Notes: generated by a model from the sequence alone, not told the origin. A DNA stretch of 64,000 nucleotides from Acidobacteriota bacterium (GCA_025463135.1 JAOAPY010000037.1:49255-113254), one strand, 5' to 3'. Positions 41,600 through 50,411 are shown, counted from the first letter of the stretch. Numbers and translations are program-made.

Positions 41600-42676
41600 A
41601 TGTCAGTAAGGAAAAGGGGAGAACACTGGGTTGTTGACATCAGTGAAAAAGGAAGGCACCGAGTCCAACGCGTTCTCAGAGGCGCGCGGACGAAGGCGCA
41701 AGCACTAAAGGCCGAGGCCAGAATCAGAACTCAGATCTTTGAAAAGAAATTTGGCCTCGTGGAAAGGCCGGAATGCCGCTTCGACAAGTTTGTTGATAAC
41801 TCATTCCTGCCGACCAAAAAACTAAAGAAGAGCTACGCTTCGATCGACAGCATTTGTAAACCTCTCAAGAGCTTCTTCGGTAAGCATTTCATTTCCGAAA
41901 TCGACACCGAGATGATCGAGAGATACCGGCAAATGCGCGTCGAGGAAAAGACCAGGCTGGCTCGGAAACGAAGCCCATTGCGCGTGAATAAAGAGATGCA
42001 AGTCCTCTCTTCGATTTTCACGCTGGCTTTGGAAAAGGGGTTAATCGCAGCGAGACCGCGAACGACGATGTTTCGGATCTCGGGCGAAAGGATTCGCTAC
42101 CTAACGTCAGACGAAGAGACAGCCCTTTTCGAACAGCTTGACGGCTGCGAATGGCTGAAAGGCATCGTCCTAATCGCATTGCACACTGGAATGCGACGCG
42201 GCGAAATCTGCGGGCTTCAATGGCTCGATCTCAATTTCGAGCGTGGATTGATTCACGTTCGGAATACCAAGAACGGCAAAGACAGGTTGATCCCGATGAA
42301 CGCGACTGTCAGAGCCCTGCTTGAGAGCCAGCCGAAAACCAGCAGCTATGTCTTTCCCAGTCCGCGAACGGGCGAGCGGTTAGTCGAGATCAAGTATTCA
42401 TTCGTGCGAGCTATTAAAGGCGCGAAGATTACGGATCTACGCTTTCATGACCTCCGCCACACTGCGGCGACTCGCATGGGAGACGCCGGAGCGGACGCGT
42501 TTACTCTGGCTGCGATCTTCGGTTGGTCAGACATTCGGATGGCTATGCGTTACACCCACGCGATGGAGGACGCAAAGCGCCGGGCAGTCGAAGCAATCGC
42601 GCAAAGTCAGTTTCCACGTGACCACAGCGTGACAAATGAAAAACCCGATGCCGATCAGATCGCTGTAAGTGGTTGA
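41600..42676 (+). CDS. tyrosine recombinase/integrase of the tRNA-Met element
   Basis: A 358-residue phage-type integrase. An N-terminal arm-binding strand region precedes a SAM-like core-binding domain (about 60-155). The catalytic domain has R199 in HTGMRRGEICG, HDLRH with H283 and R286, and the nucleophile Y318 in GWSDIRMAMRYTHAMED. All key residues are present, so it should be active. GGAAAGGAG is placed six bases before ATG. It ends six bases before the tRNA-Met 3' CCA end. The C-terminal codons for RDHSVT lie in a 19-bp sequence repeated at the far end of the element. Confidence 0.95.
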   Translation: MSVRKRGEHWVVDISEKGRHRVQRVLRGARTKAQALKAEARIRTQIFEKKFGLVERPECRFDKFVDNSFLPTKKLKKSYASIDSICKPLKSFFGKHFISEIDTEMIERYRQMRVEEKTRLARKRSPLRVNKEMQVLSSIFTLALEKGLIAARPRTTMFRISGERIRYLTSDEETALFEQLDGCEWLKGIVLIALHTGMRRGEICGLQWLDLNFERGLIHVRNTKNGKDRLIPMNATVRALLESQPKTSSYVFPSPRTGERLVEIKYSFVRAIKGAKITDLRFHDLRHTAATRMGDAGADAFTLAAIFGWSDIRMAMRYTHAMEDAKRRAVEAIAQSQFPRDHSVTNEKPDADQIAVSG

Positions 42677-42682
42677 GAGGAT

Positions 42683-42759
42683 TGGTAGCGGGGGGCAGGA
42701 TCGAACTGCCGACCTTGGGGTTATGAATCCCACGCTCTAACCAGCTGAGCTACCCCGCC
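42683..42759 (-). tRNA. tRNA-Met (CAT anticodon), integration target of the element (attR)
   Basis: A 77-nt cloverleaf: acceptor GGCGGGG paired with CCCCGCT (one G-U), D-arm GCTCAGCTGGTTAGAGC, anticodon loop ATTCATAAC with CAT, T-arm GGCAGTTCGATCCTGCC, and an encoded CCA. It is most like elongator tRNA-Met; a tRNA-Ile with lysidine-modified CAT cannot be ruled out. The 3' half (42683-42727) probably came with the element, making the gene a functional hybrid. Confidence 0.92.
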
Positions 42760-44001
42760 ACGCAAGCCATTATATGGGCCAGGAAAGATTGGTCAAGAAG
42801 GGCCACTCTTTGGTTACTCTTTGGTACTCTGCGGTAGTGCCCTGCTCGGAGCACCAGCCACTTTGCATAGCTCTAAGCAGCAACAATATCCGTCCTATAC
42901 TCCTCTTAGTCATCATAACGTTGACCAAGTTTGAAAAATTCCACCGCGAAGGTTCAGAGGCCGGTTGAGAATCCTACTGCACTGAACCGACCGCACTGAA
43001 CCGATGGCAGTGACCATTGAGCAGTCGGCGACCTGAAGCCAATTTAGTAGAACTTCAGTGAAGACGATTTGAGTCAATGAAACCGGAGAGTGGAAGGTAA
43101 CCGTAGGGGCGGACCTGCGTGCCTCGCGGTTCTCATTCAACCAACGATGGACCTGAGTGCCCGCCCTCACGGCCCTCATTCAACCAGGGCGAACATGCAG
43201 ATCCGCCCCTACGCCCAGCGGTGAAAAGTTCGCTAAGAATGTTGCTAACCATTCATTTTCCACGTCATTCTTAAGATCTGAGACAGAGTTTTTCTTCACG
43301 CGTAATCTCAACTGTGGTAGAGTTCGCGCCGCTCACATTCCCGCCTGTTTTTTCAACCAGCTTTGCTCGCGAGTAGAGAGACGTCGCCGCGCGATGTTTT
43401 GTTGGGAAAGAAAGAGTCTGTTGATTTTGATTTGCACTCGCGCGAAATGCAGTGGTGGCTGATTGCCGAATGTCCACCACCATTGTTACCGAATGCTCAT
43501 GCGTACCGGTTTGCCGGATTTGGCACCCATGAGATGTGATCTATTACGACTTCGTCCGGATGCTGTTGCTCGAATGTTCGAAACACCTGGCCGAAACCCC
43601 GACGATCTCAATCGAGGATGAAGCGGAGCGCCCTGCAACAAATAAAGAACGTCTGGCTGGAGACTCCTGATCATGATATGGAACCATACTTCCGGCATTT
43701 GGATGGCAGCGGGATGGATGATTGCTTTGAATTCTCATTTCACAGAACGCGTGAAGAGTGGGAAGAAGAACGGCAAAGCCGGGAGGTATTTAGCCGCAAG
43801 TTCGAGCGGGTTGGAACCTAAGCGAGAGGGGAGAGTGCGTCCGGGTGTTGGCGGAGATTGAAATGTAACAAGCCTGGATGCAAATTACGAAAGTTTTGAA
43901 TCGAACTCTCTTTGCGTGCTTTGCGTCCTTGCGAGAAATTCTTTGTCGCCCTTGAAAGTCGCAAAGACACAAAGCACGCAAATGGACCTTGTTGGTCTTT
44001 T
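42760..44001. other. 1.2-kb gene-poor stretch right of the element
   Basis: No intact gene is supported. Around 43490-43860 two overlapping frames show protein-like fragments, for example REEWEEERQSREVFSRKFER in 43618-43821. They lack good starts and look like frameshifted debris of an old gene. The repeat 43103-43212 lies within this stretch. Confidence 0.4.
43103..43212. repeat. MITE-like unit with 19-bp terminal inverted repeats
   Basis: GTAGGGGCGGACCTGCGTG (43103-43121) is mirrored by CATGCAGATCCGCCCCTAC (43194-43212) with two mismatches. The unit is 110 bp and non-coding. Two internal copies of CTCATTCAACCA form a direct repeat. It resembles the GTAGGGGCG-type palindromic repeats found in several environmental bacteria. 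Confidence 0.6.
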
Positions 44002-44589
44002 TCACTTTGGACTAATGGCTCCCGCCGCGGGCCAATCGGTGTCGGCTACTCGCTTCAGCGTCATCTCAAAGAAGCGAACGGGTTCTTTTCCTTCCTGAAT
44101 TCGATCGCCAACCTCGTGCAAGGTTCTGTCCTTGATGACCGCCGTGTAACGAATCGTCATCGTTGGGCCGGCCGGAATTTCCCACACATAACCGTCGGCT
44201 GTCGGCTTGATCACGAAGTCACCCACCTGCCCCTGGGCGTGCGAATGCAGCGTGTAAACACGGGTCGCGGGGTTGTAGGAAATCACTCCAAAGGCATTAA
44301 AGCCAACCTTGCCGTCCGCTTCATAGCCTTTACCCTCGATCACTTTGATCGAGCCATCCAGGAAAGGTCCAATCCGTTCCGTCTGTGTGATGTCATGCTT
44401 CTCGCCGGAAGACAGGATGGTCCATGCCGGACCTCGCCACACACCATCCATGATCGCCAGGGGCGCCATGGCCTCGCGCTGAGCCGCAATTAATGCCTTA
44501 GGGTCGGGACGACCCTGCCCGGCCACGGTCAGGAATATTCCGCCCGAAATCATCACCCCTGCAAACATCAACAGTTTTCGTTTGATCAT
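44002..44589 (-). CDS. secreted DUF1579-like protein
   Basis: A 195-residue protein. The signal peptide is MIKRKLLMFAGVMISGGIFL, ending in VAGQ. The mature domain has the DUF1579/lipocalin-like pattern: AIMDGVWRGPAWTIL, TQTERIGPFLDGSIKVIEG, FGVISYNPATRVYTLHSHA and TIRYTAVIKDRTLHEVG. The family forms a ten-strand barrel of unknown function, possibly binding a small ligand. GGGAG is about ten bases upstream. The C-terminal domain of the 19174-20073 product has related features. Confidence 0.78.
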   Translation of the reverse strand: MIKRKLLMFAGVMISGGIFLTVAGQGRPDPKALIAAQREAMAPLAIMDGVWRGPAWTILSSGEKHDITQTERIGPFLDGSIKVIEGKGYEADGKVGFNAFGVISYNPATRVYTLHSHAQGQVGDFVIKPTADGYVWEIPAGPTMTIRYTAVIKDRTLHEVGDRIQEGKEPVRFFEMTLKRVADTDWPAAGAISPK

Positions 44590-44647
44590 TTAAACCGGCT
44601 CCCTGGTTAATCAAAAAAGTCCGTGAAACGACTGGGCCGCTGGCTTC

Positions 44648-44812
44648 TCATTCAGTATTAGGGCTCGTCTCGTCTTTTAGCTCTTCGCTGTCCGGATCCT
44701 CGATCCCGGGAGTTGGCGGAGATATTGGTTTTTCCGTTTCGAGTTTTTCCGAGGGACTTTGTTCCTGCTCGGCATTAGTCGTATCAACTCTTCTTTCATT
44801 TTTCGTCATCAT
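44648..44812 (-). CDS. small acidic, proline/glutamate-rich protein (54 aa)
   Basis: A short gene with an exceptionally strong ribosome binding site (AGGAGGAGCT) in front of ATG-ATG at 44812/44809. The product is hydrophilic and probably disordered, with EQEQSPSEKLETEKPISPPT and a C-terminal DPDSEELKDE stretch. No family was recognised. The start signal, not the sequence, is the reason to call it. Confidence 0.55.
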   Translation of the reverse strand: MMTKNERRVDTTNAEQEQSPSEKLETEKPISPPTPGIEDPDSEELKDETSPNTE

Positions 44813-44859
44813 AGCTCCTCCTCATGTTCGTATCACAGACTGTGTTACGCCGGTATCGC

Positions 44860-45846
44860 TTAGAATTCAATCCAAACGCCGGCATCCTGTTGCTTTGCCT
44901 TTTGATAAATATAGCCAGCGGCGGCAAGATCCTCAATGGCCAGCCCGAGCGATTTGAAAAGTGTGATCTCGTCGCGCGTGGTCCGTCCGCGAGCGGCGCC
45001 GATTAAGACTTCCCCAAGCTCCGCGCGAATGTTATCCGGTCCGATGACTCCTTCCTGAGCGGCGATGAGATAGTCGCCCGCTTCGTGCAACGCCGACTCG
45101 CGCCGATCGACGAAAAGTGCTGCCGACCTCATGGTCGCGCTATCAATCTCGCGCGCCCGCGGCGAATAGGTGCCCACGGCGTTGATATGCGTACCCGGCG
45201 CCAGCCACTCGCGACGCACGACTGGCTCAAGCGAAGTTGTGGCCGTCACCACAATGTCTGCCCCGACCACGGCTTCACGATTATCCGTGACGACGAGGAG
45301 CGGAAAGTCGAACGACTGCTGCATTTCAGACACCAGCTCGTACGCATGAGCTGCATTGCGACTCATAATTCGCGCGCGTTTCAGCCGCCGCACGCAGGAG
45401 ATTGCGGCAAGATGAGTGCGCGCCTGCACGCCGGCGCCGATTATTGCCAGATCGCCGGCGTCTTCGCGCGCGAGCGCCTGTGTCGCCACAGCGCTCACCG
45501 CTGCGGTTCGTATGGCGGTGATCGCTGAGGCGTTCATCATCGCCAGTAGTTCGCCCGTTTCGCCGCTGAACAGCAATACACCGCCCTGGTGCGAATCCTT
45601 CCCTTTCGCCGGATTGCCGGGAAAGACGCAAATTGCTTTCAGACCAAAAACCGCGGCCTCGCCTGCTCTGTACGCCGGCATCATCGCGATCACACCGGCG
45701 GCCCCGGGCGGATGGATGACTGTGCGCAGCGGCTGATACATCTCGTCACGCGCCAGAGCGCTTAACGCCTGTTCCATAACGGCGATGCACTCGGACAGCG
45801 GTAAGAGTTGTTCAACTTCGGCATGGTTCAAGATCAGCATCTTCAT
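44860..45846 (-). CDS. ornithine cyclodeaminase/mu-crystallin family enzyme
   Basis: 328 residues from ATG 45846 (AGGT about nine bases upstream); the open frame runs to 45903. Family features: MLILNHAEVEQLLPLSECIA at the N terminus, the central GLKAICVFPGN, and the Rossmann motif DLAIIGAGVQARTHL for NAD(P). ADIVVTATTSLEPVV and INAVGTYSPRAREI are also present. Members convert ornithine to proline, reduce cyclic imino acids, or dehydrogenate alanine and related amino acids. Which one applies here is open. Nearby genes for an aminotransferase and an amino-acid permease suggest an amino-acid metabolism setting, though they are not clearly in one operon. Confidence 0.9.
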   Translation of the reverse strand: MKMLILNHAEVEQLLPLSECIAVMEQALSALARDEMYQPLRTVIHPPGAAGVIAMMPAYRAGEAAVFGLKAICVFPGNPAKGKDSHQGGVLLFSGETGELLAMMNASAITAIRTAAVSAVATQALAREDAGDLAIIGAGVQARTHLAAISCVRRLKRARIMSRNAAHAYELVSEMQQSFDFPLLVVTDNREAVVGADIVVTATTSLEPVVRREWLAPGTHINAVGTYSPRAREIDSATMRSAALFVDRRESALHEAGDYLIAAQEGVIGPDNIRAELGEVLIGAARGRTTRDEITLFKSLGLAIEDLAAAGYIYQKAKQQDAGVWIEF

Positions 45847-45912
45847 AAGTACTACCTGGCGCTTACTGCGACCGTATCGGGTGCGAACTAATAGCGTCCG
45901 CACCTTCGGAAC

Positions 45913-46251
45913 TCAAGGCTGCGGCGTCGACAACGTATACGCAGCGAAAGAGGCGAGCCAGTGTTCTCCTGCGTAGTCGCCGCAGGCTACATGCGACAAG
46001 GCATCCTGCGCATGAACCTTCGCCGCCTGCGCCATGACTCTGCGCGCCGGGTCGTTTGGTGGCAGCGCGCTCGCTATATGGCGCAAGCACCAGGCCCGGC
46101 TCAGATTCAACCCGTCAAGGTGGACCAATTTCGGATCGCTGCGATCGGAAACCGTGGCGGGAACAAGTAGAGAACGAGATGTGTCGTCGTTGAGAGCGTA
46201 AAGAGCAGCGTCAGGAGGGGTAAGAGAGCTCGAGCTCGCGTCACCAGTCAC
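45913..46251 (-). pseudogene. C-terminal remnant of a DUF2891 protein
   Basis: About 112 codons with a strong DUF2891 C-terminal signature: LVPATVSDRSDPKLVHLDGL, NLSRAWCLRHIASALPP and GDYAGEHWLASFAAYTL. Full members have about 330-370 residues, so the N-terminal two-thirds is missing. The open frame upstream ends after about ten more codons at a TGA, where a GTAACGCAAGCTGT sequence shared with 59719 occurs. It is probably a decayed gene cut by deletion or repeat insertion. Confidence 0.7.
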
Positions 46252-46592
46252 CTCGCCTAATTTGGTTTCTCGTAACGCAAGCTGTCAGACCACCCCAGCG
46301 GAGTTGGCCGCTGGGGACCCCGGGCTGGCGCCGCGTTGAATGCCATTCCCCGATCGCAAACTAACCAGGACACTACCAGCGCAGGGCAGACTTCGGCTGG
46401 TCCTGCTTTTCATCCGGCCGGCATCGTCATAGGTTATCAGGATCCACTTGCGGGCCTATAGATCCAGTCCACTCCCGTGGAGTGACGGTCTATGCGAAGC
46501 TTTCATAGTCGTCGAGCACGTCGTTGGATTTCAAAGCAAGTCGGTTTCCGGATGTTGACTCAGTCGGCAAAGGGTCGCACGCAACCGCCGGC
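46252..46592. other. spacer with a strong hairpin
   Basis: CCCCAGCG (46293-46300) and CGCTGGGG (about 46310-46317) form a perfect eight-base-pair stem. The remainder shows no gene or clear signal. The GTAACGCAAGCTGT block (about 46272-46285) is shared with the repeat at 59719-59764. Confidence 0.4.
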
Positions 46593-46826
46593 TCAGGCAG
46601 TAACCAGGCCTTTCTTTATGTTTCGCTGCCAGGCTTCAAAGTTTCTGATACGACGCTTTGCCTGTTTGCGTGTCAGTTGCAAGGCCGTGGCCACATAGCC
46701 TATCCGTTCGGTCCGATCGTTTTTCTTGTCGTAACGATCGCCAGGCGCTTGCAGGTAAAGACTGTAAGCTTTTTCCCACTCTGCTTTGACATCCTCAGTC
46801 GCTTGTATTCCTCGCAGTTCCGGCAT
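46593..46826 (-). CDS. small hypothetical protein, possibly DNA-binding
   Basis: A 77-residue protein with GAGGTGG about six bases before ATG. The second half has a helix-turn-helix-like run, RIGYVATALQLTRKQAKRRI, followed by a basic tail (QRNIKKGL). There is no signal peptide or membrane segment. No family was recognised. It lies 130 bp downstream of the aminotransferase gene on the same strand. Confidence 0.6.
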   Translation of the reverse strand: MPELRGIQATEDVKAEWEKAYSLYLQAPGDRYDKKNDRTERIGYVATALQLTRKQAKRRIRNFEAWQRNIKKGLVTA

Positions 46827-46956
46827 GTTCCCACCTCAATTCGAGAATTTTCTACGTCCAGATTTGTCGTAGAAGGCGTGTGAGGAAAGACTTGGTCTGG
46901 GCGAACATCCTCACCGCCAATGAGGAGCCAAATTTACACTTGACGAGGCAAGGCAG

Positions 46957-48054
46957 TCAATGACTCTCTTGAGAAAGTTCGTCAAGCGCCTTGCCCAGGC
47001 GAGCGATGCCGGCAGCAAAGATCTCTGTTTCACAAGTCAGACCGACACGAAAATGATCCGGCATCTCGAAAAATTTTCCCGGTACTACGCTCGTTTCGTA
47101 TTTCTCTCTCAGCAGGCTGCACAGTTGATCTACTTTCCCGCTTTTGAGTTGTGGAAAAGAAATGGTGCCGAAAGCCGGCGGCGACGCACGCACGTCATCT
47201 CGCTCTTCAAGGAAGCGATTGAACGAAGCATGATTGGCGGCCAACAGTTCGCGCGAGCGTTCGCGTATGCGATCGAGGTTCGCGAGCGCAATGCAACTCA
47301 AAAGCTCGGCTGCGTGCGCGGGGCTGTTGGCGATAAGATCATTGAGCCGCCAAATTTTCTGTACTAATTCCGGGTCGGCAAGTATCCAACCGCAGCGCAG
47401 CCCGCTCAGGCCGTAAACCTTGGTAAGACTGTTGGTAACAATGAACTCCGGTCCAAGATTAAAAGCCGAACGCGGGGTCTTTTCAAACAGCGCGTCAAGA
47501 TAAATCTCGCCGACCAGCACTCGGGCTTTCGTCTGGCGGGCAATCGCGCCAATCGTTCTAAGCGTTGTCTCATCGGAAAGTGCGCTGCTCGGATTGTGCA
47601 GGTTGGTCAGGACGATGAGACGAGTACGCGGCGATATCGCCAGCTCAACATCGCGCGGATCAATTTGAAAATTATTTTCAAAACGGCGCGGGAATCGTTT
47701 GACTTCAGCGCCGAGATACTGTGCCGCACTTACCAGGAGTTCGTACGTAGGGTGCTCAATCAAGACCTCATCGCCTGGTTCCAGGGTGGCTGCCAGAGCC
47801 AGAAAATTCCCCATCGACGCTCCATTGGCGGCCACGACGCAATCAGTAGAAACCCTACATTTCTCCGCAATAGCCCTTTGCAGCGGCTCATAGCCGTAAT
47901 AACTCGGCCCGTTGATTTCCAGGTCTTCAATTTTCACTGGCAGCTCGGCCAGTGGGTAGCCAACCAGGCCGCTGTTAGCCAGGTTATAGGTGGCGTGAGA
48001 GCGCGTTTTTGCCCACCACATGTATTCAGAACTCATTACCCGAGCCGTGCTCAT
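46957..48054 (-). CDS. PLP-dependent class I/II aminotransferase
   Basis: A 365-residue fold-type I enzyme. It has NGASMGNFLALAATLEPGDE and HPTYELLVSAAQYLGAEVKR for phosphate binding and stacking, LTNLHNPSSALSDE, and the PLP lysine K212 in TNSLTKVYGLSGLRCGW. The final arginine region is FRVGLTC. Substrate specificity is not evident; relatives act on aromatic amino acids, aspartate or histidinol phosphate. Its start overlaps the APC permease stop by four bases (ATGA). The pair may therefore import an amino acid and transaminate it. Confidence 0.9.
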   Translation of the reverse strand: MSTARVMSSEYMWWAKTRSHATYNLANSGLVGYPLAELPVKIEDLEINGPSYYGYEPLQRAIAEKCRVSTDCVVAANGASMGNFLALAATLEPGDEVLIEHPTYELLVSAAQYLGAEVKRFPRRFENNFQIDPRDVELAISPRTRLIVLTNLHNPSSALSDETTLRTIGAIARQTKARVLVGEIYLDALFEKTPRSAFNLGPEFIVTNSLTKVYGLSGLRCGWILADPELVQKIWRLNDLIANSPAHAAELLSCIALANLDRIRERSRELLAANHASFNRFLEERDDVRASPPAFGTISFPQLKSGKVDQLCSLLREKYETSVVPGKFFEMPDHFRVGLTCETEIFAAGIARLGKALDELSQESH

Positions 48055-49445
48055 CCGTTACGCCTCCACCAGCGCCAGAAGAAATAGACCGGAATACCTG
48101 CCAGCATGATCCCCAACCCGATTACTGTGTTGCGCGGATATGAGTAAACGGTGCCCGCAACGACCGCCCAACAGATGGCGGTGAAGAAGATGGTCGTGTA
48201 TGGGTGGCCGGGAACGCGGTAACCAATTACCCTGCGGTCGGCTGATTGACTGGAGACTGCCTGTCTTTCGCGCCGGCGAAACACGAAGAGACAAGTCGCC
48301 GTGAGTCCGTAGGCGATGAAATCGACTGAGACTACGTAATCAAGAATCTGTTCGTATCGTCGAGAGAGCGCAATCGCAATCGCCAGCGTGCCCTGCAGGG
48401 CGATAGCTATGACAGGAACACGCGAACGAGGACCAACCCAGGCTACCGACTTAAAAAAGAGCTTGTCCTCGGCCATTGCAAAGTAGACTCGCGGAGCAGT
48501 CAGCATGCTTTGACTCAAAAAGCCCAGCGTAGAAACTGCGATCCCGACTGCCATTAACCGCGCGCCGCGTTCTCCCAAGGCCACATGCATCACCGACGAC
48601 GCGGGCGTCGTTGCCTGGGCCAATCCCGCCGCGCCCAAAGCACCGACATAAACGACGTTGGCGGCAAGGTAAAGAACGATGACGCCCAACACGCCAATCA
48701 ACAGACCGCGCGACAGATCGCGTTCAGGTTTGCGCATCTCAGCCGCGACAAAGCTGGCCGTATGCCAGCCGCCATAAGTAAACAACACCGGACTCATGGC
48801 GGCGGCAAAGGCCGCCACCAAACTCAACGACAGCGGATGCTCGAGTGCGGGAGTGAGGGACATGTTTGGCATGCCGACCAGCCAGAGGGCGCATACGATG
48901 AGCATGAGAATGGCCAGAATTTTGATCACCATCAATACGTTCTGCACCGCGCTGCCGGCCCTGACGCCAATGCAGTTGATGATCGTGAGCAAGACCAACG
49001 TGATCGCGGCGATGAGCTTGCCGGACACTGGTAAATGAGTAATCTCACGAAAGTAACCTGCGAATGTTACCGCCACCGCGGCCATCCCACCTGTTTGGAT
49101 AACCAGCAACAAAGCCCAGCCATACACAAAACCGACCGCCGGGTGATATGCCTCGCGCAGATACGCATACTGACCACCCACAAGGTAAGGCCGCTGTGCT
49201 GCCAGTTCGGCATAAATGAAAGCACCAACCAACGCCACCAAACCGCCGAGCAACCAGCAACCGAGGATCAGTGGCGTGGTGTGCACTCGCCGCGCTACGA
49301 CGTACGGGTTCATGAATATTCCCGAGCCGATGATGCCGCCCATCACAATCATGGCAGCGTCGAACAGGCCCAGGCGGCGCGCGAGTGGGTTCGCGGGATT
49401 ATCGGAAGGGATCGCCGGCTCGCCGTTCATAGCGTCGCGCTTCAT
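48051..49445 (-). CDS. APC-family amino-acid permease
   Basis: About 464 residues with twelve membrane helices in the LeuT fold. TM1 has the substrate-binding GGIIGSGIFMNPYVVARR, and TM6 has FAAAMSPVLFTYGGWHTASF with the unwound GGWH region. The open frame extends to 49604, but the extra 53 residues are not transporter-like, so ATG 49445 (MKRDAMNGE) or 49430 is the likely start. No good ribosome binding site is visible at either. It resembles the LAT/GABA-permease branch. It is translationally coupled to the aminotransferase gene, whose substrate it may deliver. Confidence 0.88.
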   Translation of the reverse strand: MKRDAMNGEPAIPSDNPANPLARRLGLFDAAMIVMGGIIGSGIFMNPYVVARRVHTTPLILGCWLLGGLVALVGAFIYAELAAQRPYLVGGQYAYLREAYHPAVGFVYGWALLLVIQTGGMAAVAVTFAGYFREITHLPVSGKLIAAITLVLLTIINCIGVRAGSAVQNVLMVIKILAILMLIVCALWLVGMPNMSLTPALEHPLSLSLVAAFAAAMSPVLFTYGGWHTASFVAAEMRKPERDLSRGLLIGVLGVIVLYLAANVVYVGALGAAGLAQATTPASSVMHVALGERGARLMAVGIAVSTLGFLSQSMLTAPRVYFAMAEDKLFFKSVAWVGPRSRVPVIAIALQGTLAIAIALSRRYEQILDYVVSVDFIAYGLTATCLFVFRRRERQAVSSQSADRRVIGYRVPGHPYTTIFFTAICWAVVAGTVYSYPRNTVIGLGIMLAGIPVYFFWRWWRRNG

Positions 49446-49615
49446 CTGTTGAATGCGGGATGGAAGATCAGGCCGGCAAGTATACACCGGACCGGAGAAG
49501 AGCTGTCGCAAGTAATGCGCGAAGTTCAGGCTTGGGATGACATCTCGAGGAAGACCTTGAATGAAGCCTGGCGGGAGATCTTTAGTCTCTCTCTCATTTC
49601 TCACCCGGTTTCAAC

Positions 49616-49789
49616 GGCAACAACATACATGACGCATCAAGTGTTCGTTTGCCGACGTGCCGTTTGAGATTGAGTGGAGAGCGATCTGACGCCTTCGGCG
49701 TCAAACAATCGACTCACCTGACTTAGTTCCTGGCACATTCAGTGGCCTTACAAAATCGCTCAACAGTTCGCTTTGATGTTCTAAGTATA
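49616..49789 (-). repeat. 175-bp dispersed repeat, copy B (inverse orientation)
   Basis: The reverse complement aligns with 20607-20781 over the whole unit, with about ten substitutions and two small indels. The TGACGCC hairpin is conserved and is flanked by the most conserved blocks. It sits in the gene-free stretch between the permease start and 49875. Confidence 0.75.
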
Positions 49790-49874
49790 TTGATGCCGGT
49801 TTCAACCGTGTGAGAATGAGATGAAGCCAAAGACTCACGTGTCTTGTGAGCATCTTCTGATCGCTTTGTTCCTC

Positions 49875-49915
49875 TAAAAGAAAGAACGGGAGCGGAGATT
49901 GCTCTCCACTCCCGT
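49875..49915 (-). terminator. Rho-independent terminator of the 49947-50411 gene
   Basis: On the minus strand ACGGGAG-t-GGAGA, loop GCAA, TCTCC-g-CTCCCGT (49886-49915) is followed by TTCTTTCTTTT. The stem has twelve pairs with one mismatch. Confidence 0.88.
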
Positions 49916-49946
49916 GTCTTGTTCTAACGCTTACCGTCCGGTGCTT

Positions 49947-50411
49947 TTAGTAACCGTTGTAACCGGCGTCATACCCGTTCTGGAAAGCTTCTCGGAAGTA
50001 ACGTCGATAAAGTTCGCGCTCACCATAACGTGAATCGTAATCTTTTGTAGCCTTCTGATAAGCACTGAACTCACGGAAGTCATGTTGTCTTCGCTTGCTG
50101 CGATCCTTGCGACCTTCCTTGATACCCTCGTTGTAGCCCGCATTCAAGGCAGTCTGGCGAAGCTGGAACGATCCACCCCAGTTGGGATAATCATCGTTGC
50201 TGCGACGTCGACGTCCGCGGTTATTGTCGCGATTGTTATCGCGATTGCGATCCTGCTGGTCGCGATAATCTCGATCGCGCTGTCGCTGATCCTGCCCGCC
50301 ATTCCACGGACTCTGCGCCTGGGTTGTCGTGGCTGTTACGCCGACACCTGCCATTACCGATAACCCCAGCATTGCTGCGCCAATTTTCTTTTTTAACTGT
50401 CTTGTTTTCAT
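49947..50411 (-). CDS. secreted basic Arg/Asp/Asn-rich protein, hypothetical
   Basis: 154 residues from ATG 50411 with GGAGGG about nine bases upstream; an in-frame extension to 50555 lacks support. The signal peptide is KKKIGAAMLGLSVMAGVGVT, ending in TQAQ. A low-complexity RDRDYRDQQDRNRDNNR tract (about residues 42-65) is followed by a conserved-looking domain: LRQTALNAGYNEGIKEGRKD and YRRYFREAFQNGYDAGYNGY. Repeated GY-x-G/A-G-x-x-x-G motifs resemble periplasmic stress-type proteins, but no function is known. It has its own terminator. Confidence 0.75.
   Translation of the reverse strand: MKTRQLKKKIGAAMLGLSVMAGVGVTATTTQAQSPWNGGQDQRQRDRDYRDQQDRNRDNNRDNNRGRRRRSNDDYPNWGGSFQLRQTALNAGYNEGIKEGRKDRSKRRQHDFREFSAYQKATKDYDSRYGERELYRRYFREAFQNGYDAGYNGY

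Larger units (their letters stand above)
29827..42727. mobile_element. integrative element inserted in tRNA-Met, about 12.9 kb, carrying defence-like genes
   Basis: The left edge is the tRNA 3'-half fragment and the right edge is the intact tRNA-Met. A tyrosine integrase (41600-42676) points at the tRNA and is preceded by an excisionase-like gene. The cargo is a five-gene Rad50-like/nuclease/methyltransferase block, a toxin-antitoxin pair, a DUF4407 cassette and an unassigned gene. There are no phage structural or conjugation genes, so it is best described as a satellite-like or cargo island. A 19-bp direct repeat (18/19 identical) occurs near both ends (29957-29975 and 42615-42633). Between 29827 and 30023 there are several GTGAC/GTCAC motifs and no gene. 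Confidence 0.85.
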
